Below, piece after piece: positions 11,126 through 22,152 of a stretch of 64,000 nucleotides of DNA (the first letter of the stretch is position 1; every line of letters begins with the position of its first letter). The DNA comes from Locusta migratoria. Its lineage: Eukaryota; Arthropoda; Insecta; Orthoptera; Acrididae. The translations under genes were made by a program, and so were the position numbers. Below the pieces are notes generated by a model. The model saw only the letters and a list, made by a program, of their open reading frames with translations, had not been told where the DNA came from and made no database searches. The stretch is taken from assembly GCA_026315105.1 (NCBI GenBank), contig CM048744.1:974528221-974592220 (forward strand), read 5' to 3'.

Positions 11126-11316
11126 CCGTCTGCGGTGGCCTAGCGGTATGAGGCGCGTCAGTCTCGGTCTGCACGGCCTTTACGGTCGGGGGTTGGAATC
11201 CCCCTTCGGACATGGATATTTGTGTCGTCCTTATTATTAGCTAGTTCATAAGTAGTTTGTACGTTTAGGGACTGATGACCCCGTAGTTGAGTCCCATAAG
11301 CTCTAGAAACATTTGA
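11126..11316 (+). mobile_element. SINE-A, variant 1
   Basis: Head GCGGTGGCCTAGCGG, body GGACTGATGACCCCGTAG, tail AACATTTGAACT. Perfect 13-bp flanking duplication ACTGCGCGCTGCG (11113-11125, 11317-11329), so a fairly recent insertion. Confidence 0.92.
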
Positions 11317-11804
11317 ACTGCGCGCTGCGTCGTCCGATATAGCGTCTACATCTTTCGTAAAAGTTGGATCTTCATTCAAGAGCCATTCGAGTTCTTGTTA
11401 TTTTTTGCCCCGAAATAAAAATGTATATTGTAAACGGGTCATAGGAACGTTGTAAGTAAAATAACTTGAATGTTAGAAGATGTAAAAAAAAAGTTGCTTA
11501 CATTACCAATCGGGCGGTACACTGACAAGTGACATCGTTACATTAAATTCTCCATTTAACAAATTTCTAAGCACCTACAATTACACCAATGCACGTAACA
11601 GTCGAAAGAACACGTTGAGTTTTAAAGATCTCCATATTTGCCAACACGTTCGATATGTCGATTAATTTGCCGCACTCTGTGCACCAACGGGCCTGTTCGA
11701 CGGTTAACTGCAAAACTCAAATGTTTGTCAGTCTATGGGATTTAACAACTGAGGTTATCGATCCCTACGCTTACGAACTACATATAATTGTTGTTGTTGT
11801 TGTT

Positions 11805-11868
11805 GTTGTTGGTTGTTTAAGGGGGACAAGAACTACATATACTAACTTAAACTAAACTAAGGAATAAC

Positions 11869-11919
<51 letters not shown>

Positions 11920-12028
11920 CACACACACACAGAGCCATGCCCGAGGGCGGATTCGTAGCTCCGACGGGGAATAACTGCATGCCCCGTAGCAAGGAGCCTT
12001 AGTGCACTCGGCCATTCTACCGCGGCAA
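11805..12028 (-). mobile_element. SINE-A relative with expanded CA run
   Basis: Minus strand: CCGCGGTAGAATGGCCGAGT head and a body around GGGCATGGCT. The stretch normally reading GTGTGTGTG has grown into the CA/GT microsatellite at 11870-11930. A TTG run at 11789-11811 sits at the far end. Confidence 0.7.
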
Positions 12029-12195
12029 TTTAATCAAAATTGACACATCACACACCCTAATAGTACCGTCGTAAACATACGACTCTGAGGACTAGATCAG
12101 GAAGTATAGGCAGCGTTGTGGGCGCTAACCCAATTACAAACGACGGTCGTAACTATCGAATTATCAGTGCTGCCATCTCACAACGGCGCTGCTGG

Positions 12196-12197
<2 letters not shown>

Positions 12198-12259
<62 letters not shown>
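12198..12259. repeat. (CT)n-(CA)n compound microsatellite
   Basis: About 32 bases of CT followed by about 28 of CA. The ORFs crossing it on both strands are products of the repeat. Confidence 0.98.
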
Positions 12260-12263
<4 letters not shown>

Positions 12264-12758
12264 TCTCTGCTACTTTATGTTCTCTTAAATTGCCGGCCTG
12301 AATACCATGTAGATCTGAAAAGTAAAACAAAAGAGAAGCACGCCTCTGAACGAGCGTGGGCTTTTGTTTTTCCACCGCTTACCTCGTTTATTTGAACTAC
12401 TTGCTTTTGCCTTTGTACGAACTTCTGGTCGGCTACATTTGAAACATCGCTGGGTTCTTTTTGTTGGCTTAGCGACTTGCATGTATGTGGGAGTCCGAGA
12501 GAGTTGGTGACTCAGAGAGATTTAATGCTGGTCGTGTTATTTCGCTTGTAGTGTTTATACCACATTGTGGAACATAACTTTTTTTCTACACACTGCTATA
12601 GCTTGCTTTTCAGAAGAGATACGCAGATACTCCAAATGAGTGATGCTCAAGACGAACTATAAGTATGGGATAGTTTCTGTTGGGTTTATCCCTCCGTAAA
12701 GTAAATCGTATAAGCTCTCCTAAAAATGATGTGCTGTATGTGTAACTGCAATTGTTAA
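12260..12758. other. no recognisable feature
   Basis: A 65-codon minus-strand ORF (12285-12482) is basic and has one CxxC, but matches nothing I can name. Confidence 0.35.
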
Positions 12759-12760
12759 TA

Positions 12761-14024
12761 CAGGGTGTCCAGAAAATGACTCCCTGATTTCAAAATTAAA
12801 TATCTCGAAAACAAAGATCGATACAGGAATGCAGTAAACGGTATGTTTATTGTGAAAGCTGTAAGAAGTTTATACAGCAGTTTGAAATAATAGTTACAAA
12901 ATGTGATAACAGATGGCGCTGTAATCGCCATACGTAAGGCCTAGTGATGCGAAACCCAGAGCGATCAGTTCCACTATTGAAACTTGAAAGGAGGTTAGCG
13001 TACCGAAGGAAGATATTAAAACCATGTACTCCATTAAACAACGCGTTTTCTGGTGCTAGAGTACCACAGGTTAGAAGAGAGTCCTACGGCAACAAGGCGA
13101 AGTTTTCTAGCACGATTTAATGTTCCAAAAGGACCCGATCCGAAAACCATTCGTACTCTCTTCGCAAAATTTGAACGAACAGGCAGCGTAAATGATGATC
13201 TAGCGGGACATGTTGGCCGCAAGCAAACCGCAGTTACGCCCTAAAATATTGCCACAGTTACTGGAATTATTCAGCGAAATCCATTGTACCCCGTCCGTAG
13301 CATTACTGTGTGGGCTGCAGTATGCAGCAGAGGAATTATTGGCTCCTTTTCCATTCGAGAAACGGTCACTGGTGCACGTTATGTTGCAATTTTGGAACAA
13401 TTTGTCGCCACACAGCAAGCGTTAGAGGATCGACCAGGTACTGAATGGTTTATGCAAGATGGAGCCCGACCACATCGGACCCAACAAACGTTTCGCTTTC
13501 TTGAGGAATACTTCGGGATCGAGTCATTGCTTTGGAATACCCCAACTTTACTGGTGCAGGCATGGATTGGCTTCCATGTTCGCCGGATTTGACTTCCTGT
13601 AACTTTTATTTGTGGGGCAAAGTGAAACACATGGTCTACCCGAAGCATCCCGCCACGCTGGACGAGCTTGAATCGGCGATCTCTGCGGCATGTGAATCCA
13701 TTTCGTTTGAGACACTTCGAAATGTGATGGCGAAATTCATTCTTCGTCTCTGCGCCACCTCTGTAGTGGCAATGGTGAACATTTCGAAAACATTGTGATG
13801 TGGTTGTTTGCAAAGAGTGTATTCATACGATTATTTCACTTATGTATGCTGATATGAGCTGTACAGCGTACAGCTCCATCTGTTTTTGTAACTATAATTT
13901 CAAATTGCTGCATAAACTTCTTACAGCTTTCACAATAAACACACTGTTTACTGAATTCCTCTATCGATCTTTGTTTACGAGATATTTAATTTTGAAATCA
14001 GGAAGCGCTTTTCGGGACACCCTG
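12761..14024 (+). mobile_element. mariner-type element with about 150-bp terminal inverted repeats
   Basis: Both ends start CAGGGTGTCC and lie between TA dinucleotides (12759-12760, 14025-14026), the mariner target. The inverted repeats continue for about 150 bp, e.g. CTGATTTCAAAATTAAATAT and GTGAAAGCTGTAAGAAGTTT read inward from either end, at roughly 85% identity by eye. The interior is a damaged transposase with a deletion. Confidence 0.9.
13024..13798 (+). pseudogene. mariner-type transposase, internally deleted
   Basis: The start at 13024 (MYSIKQRVF) runs, after a one-base frameshift near 13050, into a helix-turn-helix-like N-terminal region (TRRSFLARFNVPKGPDPKTI). A jump near 13265-13290 loses the middle of the enzyme, including the first catalytic Asp. 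It resumes with TVWAAVCSRGIIGSF, EWFMQDGARPHRTQQTF (second Asp) and, frameshifted again, CSPDLTSCNFYLWGKVKHMV (third Asp). Ends around 13798. Cannot make active enzyme, though the TIRs could still be recognised by a related transposase. Confidence 0.85.
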
Positions 14025-14038
14025 TAATTAGTAACACA

Positions 14039-15083
14039 CTGCTGCTCGCGGTCGTCGCGATCCAATGACTGTTAGCAGAATAGGGAATCGGTGGGTTCAG
14101 GATGTAATAAGAAACTCCGTGCTGGATCCCAACGGCCTCGTATCACTAGCAGTCGAGATGACAGGCATCTTATCCGCATGGCTGTAACGGATCGTGCAGC
14201 CATGTCTAGATCCCTGAGTCAACAGATGGGGACGTTTGCAACACAACAACCATCTGCACGAACAGTTCGACGACGTTTGCAGCAGCATGGACTATCAGCT
14301 CCGAGACCATCGCTGCGGTTACCCTTGACGCTGAATCACAGACAGGAGCACCTGCGATGGTGTACGCAACGACGAACCTGGGTGCACGAATGGCAAAACG
14401 TCTTTTTTCGGATGAATCGAAGTTCTGTTTAAAGCATCATGTTTAGCGACATCGCAGTGAACGGACATTGGAAGCGTGTATTCGTCATCGCCATATTGGG
14501 GTATCTCCCGGCGTGATGGTACGGGGTGCCATTGTTTACACGTCTCGGTCACCTCTTGTTCGCATCGACGGCACTTTGAACAGTGGCTGTTACGTTTCAG
14601 ATGTGTTACGACCCGTGGCTCTACCCTTCATTCGATCCCTGCGAAAACCTATATTTCAGCGTGATAATGCACGACCGCATGTTGCAGATCCTGTACGGGT
14701 CTTTCTGGATACGGGAAATGTTCGACTGCTGTCCTGGCCAGCACATTCTCCAGATCTCTCACCAATTGAAAACATCTGGTCAATGGTAGCTGAGCAACTG
14801 GCCAGTCACTACTCTTGATGAACTGTGGTATCATGTTGAAGATGTATGGACATCTGTACCTGTACACTCCATCCAAGCTCTATTTGACTCAATGCCCAGG
14901 AGTAGCAAGGCCGTTATTACGACCAGAGATGGTTGTTCTGCGTACTGATTTCTCAGGATCTATGCACCCACATTGCGTGAAAATGTAATCACATTTCATT
15001 TCTGGGATAATATATTTGCCCAGTGAATACCCGTTTATCATCTGCATTTCTTCTTGGTATAGCAATTTTAATGGACAGTAGTG
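14039..15083 (+). pseudogene. Tc1-like element relic, 5'-truncated
   Basis: Same family as 7888-8715. The helix-turn-helix region and catalytic part are readable across frameshifts: SDESKF (first Asp) by frame change near 14400, FQRDNARPHVA (second Asp) and HSPDLSPIENIW (Glu). Ends with the 3' terminal repeat TTTTAATGGACAGTAGTGTA. It starts abruptly 13 bases after the mariner right end. Confidence 0.88.
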
Positions 15084-16406
15084 TACTTTTTCAATTAATC
15101 TATGTACTTGCTTACTTACTGCTTGGAAGATTTAGTTCATTTCCTGCATTTGAATTACAATTATCACGCTTCAGACGGAAAATATTACGTAGCATCTAAA
15201 TACATGCTTGTTTACTTCTTTTCAGCACAGTGAATGATCACACCAATAAGATGCAATGCTGTCATTTCTGTCATCTTTCGAAGAACGCCGTAAGTGCTGA
15301 ATTCTTTTTACTTTTTCTCAAGATTGTAACACGCCACCAACATGAGCTGCAATTCAATTACGTAAATAGTGAAATTTTGCTCTACACACAACATTTCATC
15401 TGCACGTGAGGCTACGTAATTACTTCATCATGCCACACCATTTCATTATTCTGCATTTCAATTACTGTGAATCCAGTACATAATGAACTTGCTGTGGAGT
15501 TTGTCAGGTGGCGCTGTAATTATTATCTGCGTCGCTGAATGCAATAACCGCTGCAAACGAACCTTTGCCATTTTCGTTCTCCTGTAACAACTGCGTTTCC
15601 CTTGGCCCTCGGAGTGAGACCAAATAACTCAATGTGCACCTTTTTCCGATAACGTTCGCCAAAGGAGGACAATTTATCTAATGATAGGCCACCAAGTGAC
15701 CATCGTCAACAGGAAATTGACTACCAACGTGCATCGTTGCGGATATCTGAAGTACGGTGATTAAAACATCAGCAAATACATAAGCGGAACAAAAATTCTG
15801 CTGACCACAAAGTAGGAAGTCCACTGAAATAGGGCAGATGTCTACGGGCTGGTGACTGGGTAAAGGTTGTCTCAGAACGGGTCAAGTTAGACGCCGATGC
15901 ACCAAACATGGAAAGTGGTTGAAGAACGTTCATCCATGTTTGGGAAACAACTCACTGAATACATCCTCCTTACATAACGTGAACGTCGGTGGTTTAAACG
16001 CTATCTAAGGCAGGACAGATAGACACTAGCAATACTTCCAATCCCATAAAGAATCTAATTCCCACGTATGGATTTACTTCCATCATCGTACTACCTTACG
16101 AATAAATTACTACAACATATGTTTTAACATGTTATCAAAAATATTTTAACTGTGTTTTGAAATTATATTTAAGGCTTTCTGGAAGTCCTCTCATTGTAAA
16201 ACATTAGATGAATATAGAGTATTTTTGGCTCCACTTTAGGCAAAAACCAGTATCTCCATTTTATGACGTACTGTTGGTGAGTCGTACCATTATATAATAT
16301 TGCATGTAGATTAGGAGCTTGATGTGGATAGTGTTTGCATAATATAAAGAAGTAATAGATACAAACATCACGCATGATGCTAAGTTTTACTGCACGCTAT
16401 CGAAAG
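15084..16406. other. no recognisable feature
   Basis: 1.3 kb with no ORF above 70 codons, no terminal repeats and no tRNA-like box. One of the longer non-repeat-looking stretches; may be unique DNA. Confidence 0.4.
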
Positions 16407-16419
16407 CGGAAGGTAGTTT

Positions 16420-16617
16420 CAAAATGTTCAAATGTTTGTAGAGCTTATGGGACTTAACTACGGGGTCATCAGTCCCTAAACTTACAAACTACTTATGAAC
16501 AAGCTACAACTAAGGACGGCACAAATATCCATGCCCGAAGGGGTCTCGAACCCCCGACCGTAGTGGTCGTCCAGACCGTGACTGAAGCGCCTCAGTCCCC
16601 TCGGTCACCGCGGCCGG
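16420..16617 (-). mobile_element. SINE-A, variant 1
   Basis: Minus strand: GCCGGCCGCGGTGACCGAGG head, GGTTCGAGACCCC B box, tail ACAAACATTTGAACATTTTG. 13-bp duplication CGGAAGGTAGTTT on both sides. Confidence 0.93.
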
Positions 16618-16921
16618 CGGAAGGTAGTTTTTGACACTCATAAGTGACCAGGACGTCACTGCATACGAAAGTGTGATAAAGTCTTAATTTATTAATAACC
16701 TATTGGACCACCATTGGCTGTGCGAACAACTGTTTTTATAACAGCTGTAGCGCCAACAGCGACAAATTCGGTCCTCACTCACAGATCTCAAACTCCCCAT
16801 AACGGCACAATTATCTTCTGGAATGGTGATGATGTTCCACAATATTCTGAACATTTTTGGCTGTGTGCGGAGACGTTATCATTTTGCAGTGTAGCAGACT
16901 CTGTTAACAATATGTTACATA

Positions 16922-17002
16922 CAGGGTATTACAAAAAGTTACGGCCAAACTTTCAGGAAACATTCCTCACACACAAAGAAAGAAAATATGTTATGTGGAC
17001 AT
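16922..17002. mobile_element. mariner-like terminal repeat fragment
   Basis: Begins TA-CAGGGTATTACAAAAAG and stops where the RTE relic starts. The CAGGGT start after TA resembles the mariner end at 12761, but the following sequence differs. Short, so tentative. 16618-16921 holds nothing recognisable. Confidence 0.4.
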
Positions 17003-17960
17003 TGCTCTTCCAGATCATTTGCGGTCTCTGACAGAATTACTATGTCATCGGCAAACCGCAATGTTTTTATTTCTTCTCCTTGCACTTTAATTCCCTCTCC
17101 AAATTTCTCCTTCCATTCCTTCACTGCCTGATCAATGTACAGATTGAACAACATTGCGGAAAGGTTAGAACCCTGTCTTAATCCCTTCCCAACCTCTGCG
17201 TCCCTTTCTTGCCCTTCGACTGCAATAACCGCTGTTTGGTTTTTTTATAGGTTGAATATAACTCTTCGCTCCCTATATTTTACCCCAGATACCTTCAGAA
17301 TTTGGAAGAGTGTTTTCCAGTCGACATTGTCAAAAGCTTTCTCCAAATCAACAAACTCTAAAAACGTAGGTTTGCCTTTCCTTAGCCTATCTTCTAAGAT
17401 AAGTAGTAATGTATTGCCTCCAGTGTTCCTACATTTCTCCTAAATCCAAACTGATCTTCCCCGAGGTAAGATTCCATAAGTTTTTCCATTCGTCTGTAAA
17501 TAACTCGTGTTAGTATTTTGCACCCATGATTTATTAAACTGATAGTTCTGTAATTTTCACACTTGTCTGAACTTGCTTTCTTTGGAATTGGAATAACGAT
17601 ATTCTTCTTGAAGTCGAAGGGTATTTCCCCTGTCTCATACATCTTGCATATCAAGTGATACAATTTTTTCACTACTGGCTCTCCTAACGATATCAGCAGT
17701 TCAGACGGAATATCATCTACTCCAGGGGCCTTGTTTCGACTCAAGTCCTTCATCGCTCTGTCATATTCTTCTCGCAGTATCATATCTCGTATCTCATCTT
17801 CCTCCACTTCGTCTTCCATTTCTCGAATAGTGCCTTCAAGCTTATTTCCCTTGTATAGTCCCTCTATATATTCCTCCCACAGTTCAGCTTTCCCGTCTTT
17901 GCTTAGTACTGGTTTTTCGTCTGAGTTCTTGATATTGGATCCTACGTTTTGCAAAGATCA
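17003..17960 (-). pseudogene. RTE-type LINE relic, reverse transcriptase core
   Basis: Minus strand: a 186-codon open stretch (17394-17954) with NKAPGVDDIPSELL, KKNIVIPIPKKASSDKCENY, RTISLINHGCKILTRVIYRR and GEDQFGFRRNVGT. It continues in other frames into RFADDIVILSET (catalytic FADD) near 17040. This is the fingers and palm of an RTE/BovB-like reverse transcriptase. Endonuclease, thumb and 3' end are missing. Relatives at 19976, 25407 and 28234. Confidence 0.88.
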
Positions 17961-18328
17961 TTTAAATTTCAACAGTCGGTTCGCTATGTCTTCGATATCA
18001 ACTCCATCTCCTATGACGGACCGTTCCTTCTTGATAGCGACGTGTCCCGTTGTTGAGGCAGGTACGGGATCACCACACGCTAGGGTGTGGCGACGCACAG
18101 GAAGCGCGCGGACGCGGCGTCCACTTCCGGAGCCTTGACTTCCGTCCGTCACTCCACGGACACCAGCCTGCCGGCTTCCACTTGCAGCTATGCCACGTCA
18201 CGCGACAACTATGAAATCCAGGCAAGGCGCACGGGAAATGATTTTTTGAATGACACGTAAATTGGAAATAAAGCCTCCCCACAGGGGCAAAGCATCTGAA
18301 GGGCACACGGGAATAACGATCTAAGTCC

Positions 18329-18579
18329 ATAGTTGTTGTATCTTTCGGGTTATGTGGTCGTGGTCCACGAAACATATCCGTTCCTGACGTTTCGTCCAGA
18401 GCTGCGCCGGACATCTTCAGAGGTACTGGTAGCGGTGAGTCTTGCCGAGTCTTGCCGAGTCGGCAAGACTCACCGCTACCAGTACCTCTGAAGATGTCCG
18501 GCGCAGCTCTGGACGAAACGTCAGGAACGGATATGTTTCGTGGACCACGACCACATAACCCGAAAGATACAACAACTAT
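18329..18579. repeat. perfect palindrome, 120-bp arms, 11-bp loop
   Basis: 18329-18448 and 18460-18579 are exact reverse complements as far as I can check, with the loop GTCTTGCCGAG between. Each arm carries one copy of a structured motif (see the ncRNA entry). Flanking DNA is not symmetric. It may be a genuine inverted duplication or a fold-back artefact of sequencing or assembly. 17961-18328 before it holds no clear feature. Confidence 0.95.
18479..18530 (+). ncRNA. hammerhead-ribozyme-like motif (right arm; mirrored at 18378-18429 on minus)
   Basis: Core order matches a hammerhead: CTGAAGA (18488-18494), stem GTCC/GGAC (18496-18499 with 18511-18514), GAAA (18515-18518), then CGTC with a possible cleavage site after C18522, and an outer stem CCT (18485-18487) with AGG (18523-18525). 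The inner stem AC/GT has no loop, as in hammerheads that act as dimers. One extra T (18495) before the stem departs from the consensus. Such motifs are known in Penelope-like elements; activity is inference. Confidence 0.45.
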
Positions 18580-19040
18580 TACTTCAGCCGGTCGTGAAAG
18601 CCTTCACTGCATGATCTAAGTCCAGTTTGGAGGATCCTGAGAAAATTAAATTTCAAACTTTGAAGTCTGTTATCTGGTTACAGATTTAATTAATTTGTAG
18701 ACCCTTTCCCCTGAAATTGTTGTCTACTTTATTTGTTATATCACTGAACAATAAACAGTTACAATAGTACAGCACAACAACGGAAAAGCATAGCCAAACA
18801 ACAATACACAAAATTTCCAAGGTAAAAACTTTCTAAGTCCATTCATAAATGAATTTAAAAGCTTATGAACTACTTTTTTGTGAATATTATTACCATTGCA
18901 CCACTTTTACACATGACACACAGGATATATTCAATAAAGAAATCTTACATCTTTACCTAATAATAGGTCTACTTGCGATAATTAGTAAGACATTGAAAAA
19001 AGTTAATACAAGAAAACACAGAATTTGCATAGTAAAATTA
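18580..19040. other. no recognisable feature
   Basis: AT-rich with short ORFs only. Confidence 0.35.
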
Positions 19041-19645
19041 TTATTGTATATGTTCATGAACTTTGGCTATTGTTTCACCCTTAGGTTTGTGTGGCCTATA
19101 ATCATGTTTACCCCTGGTCTCGACGTGTGCTTTCCCTGTAGTGGCCAGGGAACGTTTCAAAGTGATGACACGTCGATTTGTAATGCCATGAATTGACAGA
19201 AGTGCTGCATGACAGACTGGTATTTCAACTACCTTCCCATCCCTTACCACCGGAACTTTGTAACTGTAGGAGAAATCACGATATTGTGCTTCATCAGAAT
19301 TCTTTCTTGGTCTCCTGCGCAATATAGGCTTCACAGTGATAGACCACATAAATGTGCATTTTGTTTGTCGTAAGATGCCATTTCATTAAACTGCTTAATC
19401 AATGTATCTCTTTCTGTGTTAGTTGTATTTACAAAGCATTTCAAGCGTGAACACTTACAGTCGTCGCCGGTAATGTGACTCATAGCTCGAATGCGTTTTG
19501 AAACATCTGAAAGTCGCCCATGAACCTTCTTCTTCTTTGAACAGGTTCCAGGTTTTGCACTAGAATTTTCTTCACTACTGCTTGACATTGTGAAATTTTT
19601 CGAACACTGACTCAACACACAGCTACAGCACAACTGACTGTGCAC
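19041..19645 (-). pseudogene. Cys-rich uncharacterised protein, one frameshift
   Basis: Two overlapping minus-strand frames (19331-19645 and 19041-19349) read as one protein of about 200 residues after a single frame change near 19345. The first part has a Lys-rich segment and HITGDDCKCSRLKCF. The second has RRRPRKNSDEAQ, FSYSYKVPVVRDGK, VCHAALLSIHGITNRRV and ETRGKHDYRP. This layout resembles the N-terminal part of a large, repeat-associated family of uncharacterised insect proteins, possibly transposon-derived. I cannot name a function. No terminal repeats seen. Confidence 0.5.
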
Positions 19646-19975
19646 TAACCATCTTATTCTAAGACTGTGTTTATAACAATGAAATGCAATAATGCATCAT
19701 TAACGCCCGCATCTGTGGACTCTGATCGTTCTTCCAAAGGAACAATGTGACTCTGATCATTCTTCCAAAGTATACAAAAACTTTGAGACTGAATTACATG
19801 GGCACCGATCAATTCTCCGAACTCAAAGTACCACAGGTTGAAAGTTCTTCATTTCTACTACAACATGGCAGTGCAAGCTAAAATTCGATCTGCGATGGAC
19901 TTTGATCATTTTTCCCGTGCACCCTTATTTTGCAGCCACATTGAAAATTCCAAATTACCTGGCACATCTTCCCCA
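19646..19975. other. short direct repeat, otherwise nothing
   Basis: The 22-base motif starting GACTCTGATC and ending TTCCAAAG occurs twice (about 19719 and 19750). Confidence 0.5.
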
Positions 19976-21186
19976 AACTGATCTTCCCCTATCAGATAAG
20001 TTTGGATTTAGGAGAAATGTAGGAACACGGGAGGCAATACATTACGACTAATCTTAGAAGATAGGCTAAGGAAAGGAAAACCTACGTTTTTAGCATTTGT
20101 AGATTTGGAGAAAGCTTTTCACAATGTCAACTGGCATACACTCTTTCAAATTCTGAAGGTATCTGGGGTAAAATATAGGGAGCGAAGAGTTATATTTAAC
20201 CTATACAAAAACCAGACAGCGGTTGTTAGAATCGAAGGGCAAGAAAGGGACGCAGAGGTTGGGAAGAGAGTAAGACATGGTTGTAGCCTTTCCCCAATGT
20301 TCTTTAATCTGTACATTGAGCAAGCAGTGAAGGAATCCAACGAGAAATTTGGAGAGGGAATTAAATTTCAGGGAGGAGAAATAAAAACTTTGCGGTTTGC
20401 AGACGACATAGTAGTTTTGTCAGAGACTGCAAGGGATCTGGAAGACCAATTGAATGGAATGGACAGTGTCTTGAAAGAAAGATATAGGATGATCATTAAC
20501 AAGAGTAAAACGAGGGTAATGGAATGCAATGTCAGAAAATCAGGCGATGCCGAAGGAATTAGATTTGGTAATGAGACAATAAAAGTACTAGATGAGTTTG
20601 TTATGTGGGTAGAAAGATTACTTCTGATGGCCGAAGTAAAAAGGATATAAAATGCAGAATGGCTATGGGAAGAAAAGCGTTTCTAAAGAAGCGAAACTTG
20701 TTAACATCTAATATTAATTTAAATGTTAGGTAGTCCTTTCTGAAACCATTTGTCTGGAGTGTAACATTGTAGGGGAGTGAAACGTGAACGATAAGGAGTT
20801 CAGACAAAAATATTATATAAGCTTTTGAAATGTGGTGCTACAAACGAATGATCAAAATTAGATGGGAAGATTACGTAACTAATGAGTACGTGCTTAACCG
20901 AATTGGGGAGAAAATAAGTATCTGGCATATCCTTACTAAGGGAAGGGATAGATTGGTTGGACACATTCTGAGACATCAAGGAATTGTCAACTTAGCATTA
21001 GAAGGAAGCGTATGGGATAAAAATCGCAGAGGGAAACCGAGGGAGGAATACAAGAAGCAGATTCAAAAGGATGTAGGTTGCCGAACATATTCGCAGATGA
21101 AGAGGCTTGCACAGGACAGAGTAGCGTGGAGAGCTGCATCAAACCTGTTTGCGGACTGAAGACCACAACAACAACAACAACAACTT
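19976..21186 (+). pseudogene. RTE-type LINE relic, RT palm to 3' end
   Basis: Reads KFGFRRNVGT, VDLEKAFHNVNWHTLFQIL, RHGCSLSPMFFNLYIEQAVK, RFADDIVVLSET (FADD), then in other frames YKRMIKIRWEDYVTNEYVL, VGHILRHQGIVNLALEGS and QDRVAWRAAS near the C-terminus. The 3' end is ACTGAAGACCACAACAACAA with a CAA-repeat tail, the same end as 25407 and 28234. Frames are broken around 20600-20830. 5'-truncated. Confidence 0.9.
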
Positions 21187-21309
21187 GCACATCAGCTAAC
21201 TGAATTAAATCTACAATTACATGCTACAGCACGATTCATCTACACCCACATCCAAAGTGCGCAAGCTGGTGTAGAAAAGCAGCCGGGAGAGTTGAAAACA
21301 AACAATTCG

Positions 21310-21934
21310 CAATGTCTGGATGGGGAACATTTCCGGTTTTACAGTGAGTTCTCAGTGGCATTGGGCCCTTACATAGCTTGCATTCATCGCGAATCTTTGA
21401 TACAGCGCAAAGTACCAAGTGACCGGAAAAGGGCACAGGTACCTCCCGTGTATAAGAAAGGCAGAAATATGGACCCACGAAATTACAGATCTAAATCATT
21501 AACACCAATTTGCCGTACAAGTCTCCAAAGTATTCTCAGTTCTAATATAGCAAATTTCTTCTGTCCATCCATCAGCACGGCTTTAGGAAGCATCGATAGT
21601 GTGAAACCCAGCTTGCCTTTCTCTCTCATGACATCTTGCGTGAAGGGCAACAGGCAGACTGCATATTTCTCAATTTTTGAATGGCGTTTGACACGGTACC
21701 GCACTACAGACCTCTTACGAAGATACGAATTTATAAATTGGTACCCCAGTATGTGAATGGCTCCAAGATTACTTAAGTAACCCAGTCCTCGATGGCGAGT
21801 GTTGACTGGACATTAGGCTATCATCAGGAGTGCCCCTGGTGAGTGTGATAGGACCGCTATTATTTTCTATCTATATAAATGATCTGATGGACAATGAGTT
21901 GCAATAGGCGGCTGTTTGCTGATGATGCTGTGGT
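21310..21934 (+). pseudogene. LINE relic (CR1/L2-type), RT start to FADD
   Basis: Close kin of the ORF2 at 43018-45849: ALGPYIACIHRESLIQRKVPSD, VYKKGRNMDPRNYRSKSLT, ILSSNIANFF, then degraded text to LFADDAVV at 21915-21934. A SINE follows immediately, so the 3' half is missing. Confidence 0.85.
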
Positions 21935-22137
21935 TCAAAATGTTCAAATGTTTGTACAGCTTATGGGACTTAACTACGGGGTCGTCAGTCCCTACACTTA
22001 CAAACTACTTATGAACTAGCTAATACTATGTACTGCACAAATATCCATGCCCGAGGGGGCATTCGAATCCCCCGACTGTACTGGCAGTGCAGAAGGTGAC
22101 TGACGCACCGCAGACCGCTCGGCCATCGCGGCCGGCA
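21935..22137 (-). mobile_element. SINE-A, variant 1
   Basis: Head GCCGGCCGCGATGGCCGAGC on minus, tail ACAAACATTTGAACATTTTG. No clear flanking duplication, since the LINE sequence does not resume after it. Confidence 0.9.
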
Positions 22138-22152
22138 CAAGGGATCCGTTCA

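Noticed and set aside
18070..18414. 114-codon ORF entering the palindrome
   Set aside because: No domain, and half of it lies in the inverted repeat with the ribozyme-like motif.
19976..20020. Small inverted repeat CCAAACTGATCTTCCCC...AAGTTTGG at an RTE edge as a functional hairpin
   Set aside because: Probably a local inversion or junction artefact. Too short and imperfect to support a function.
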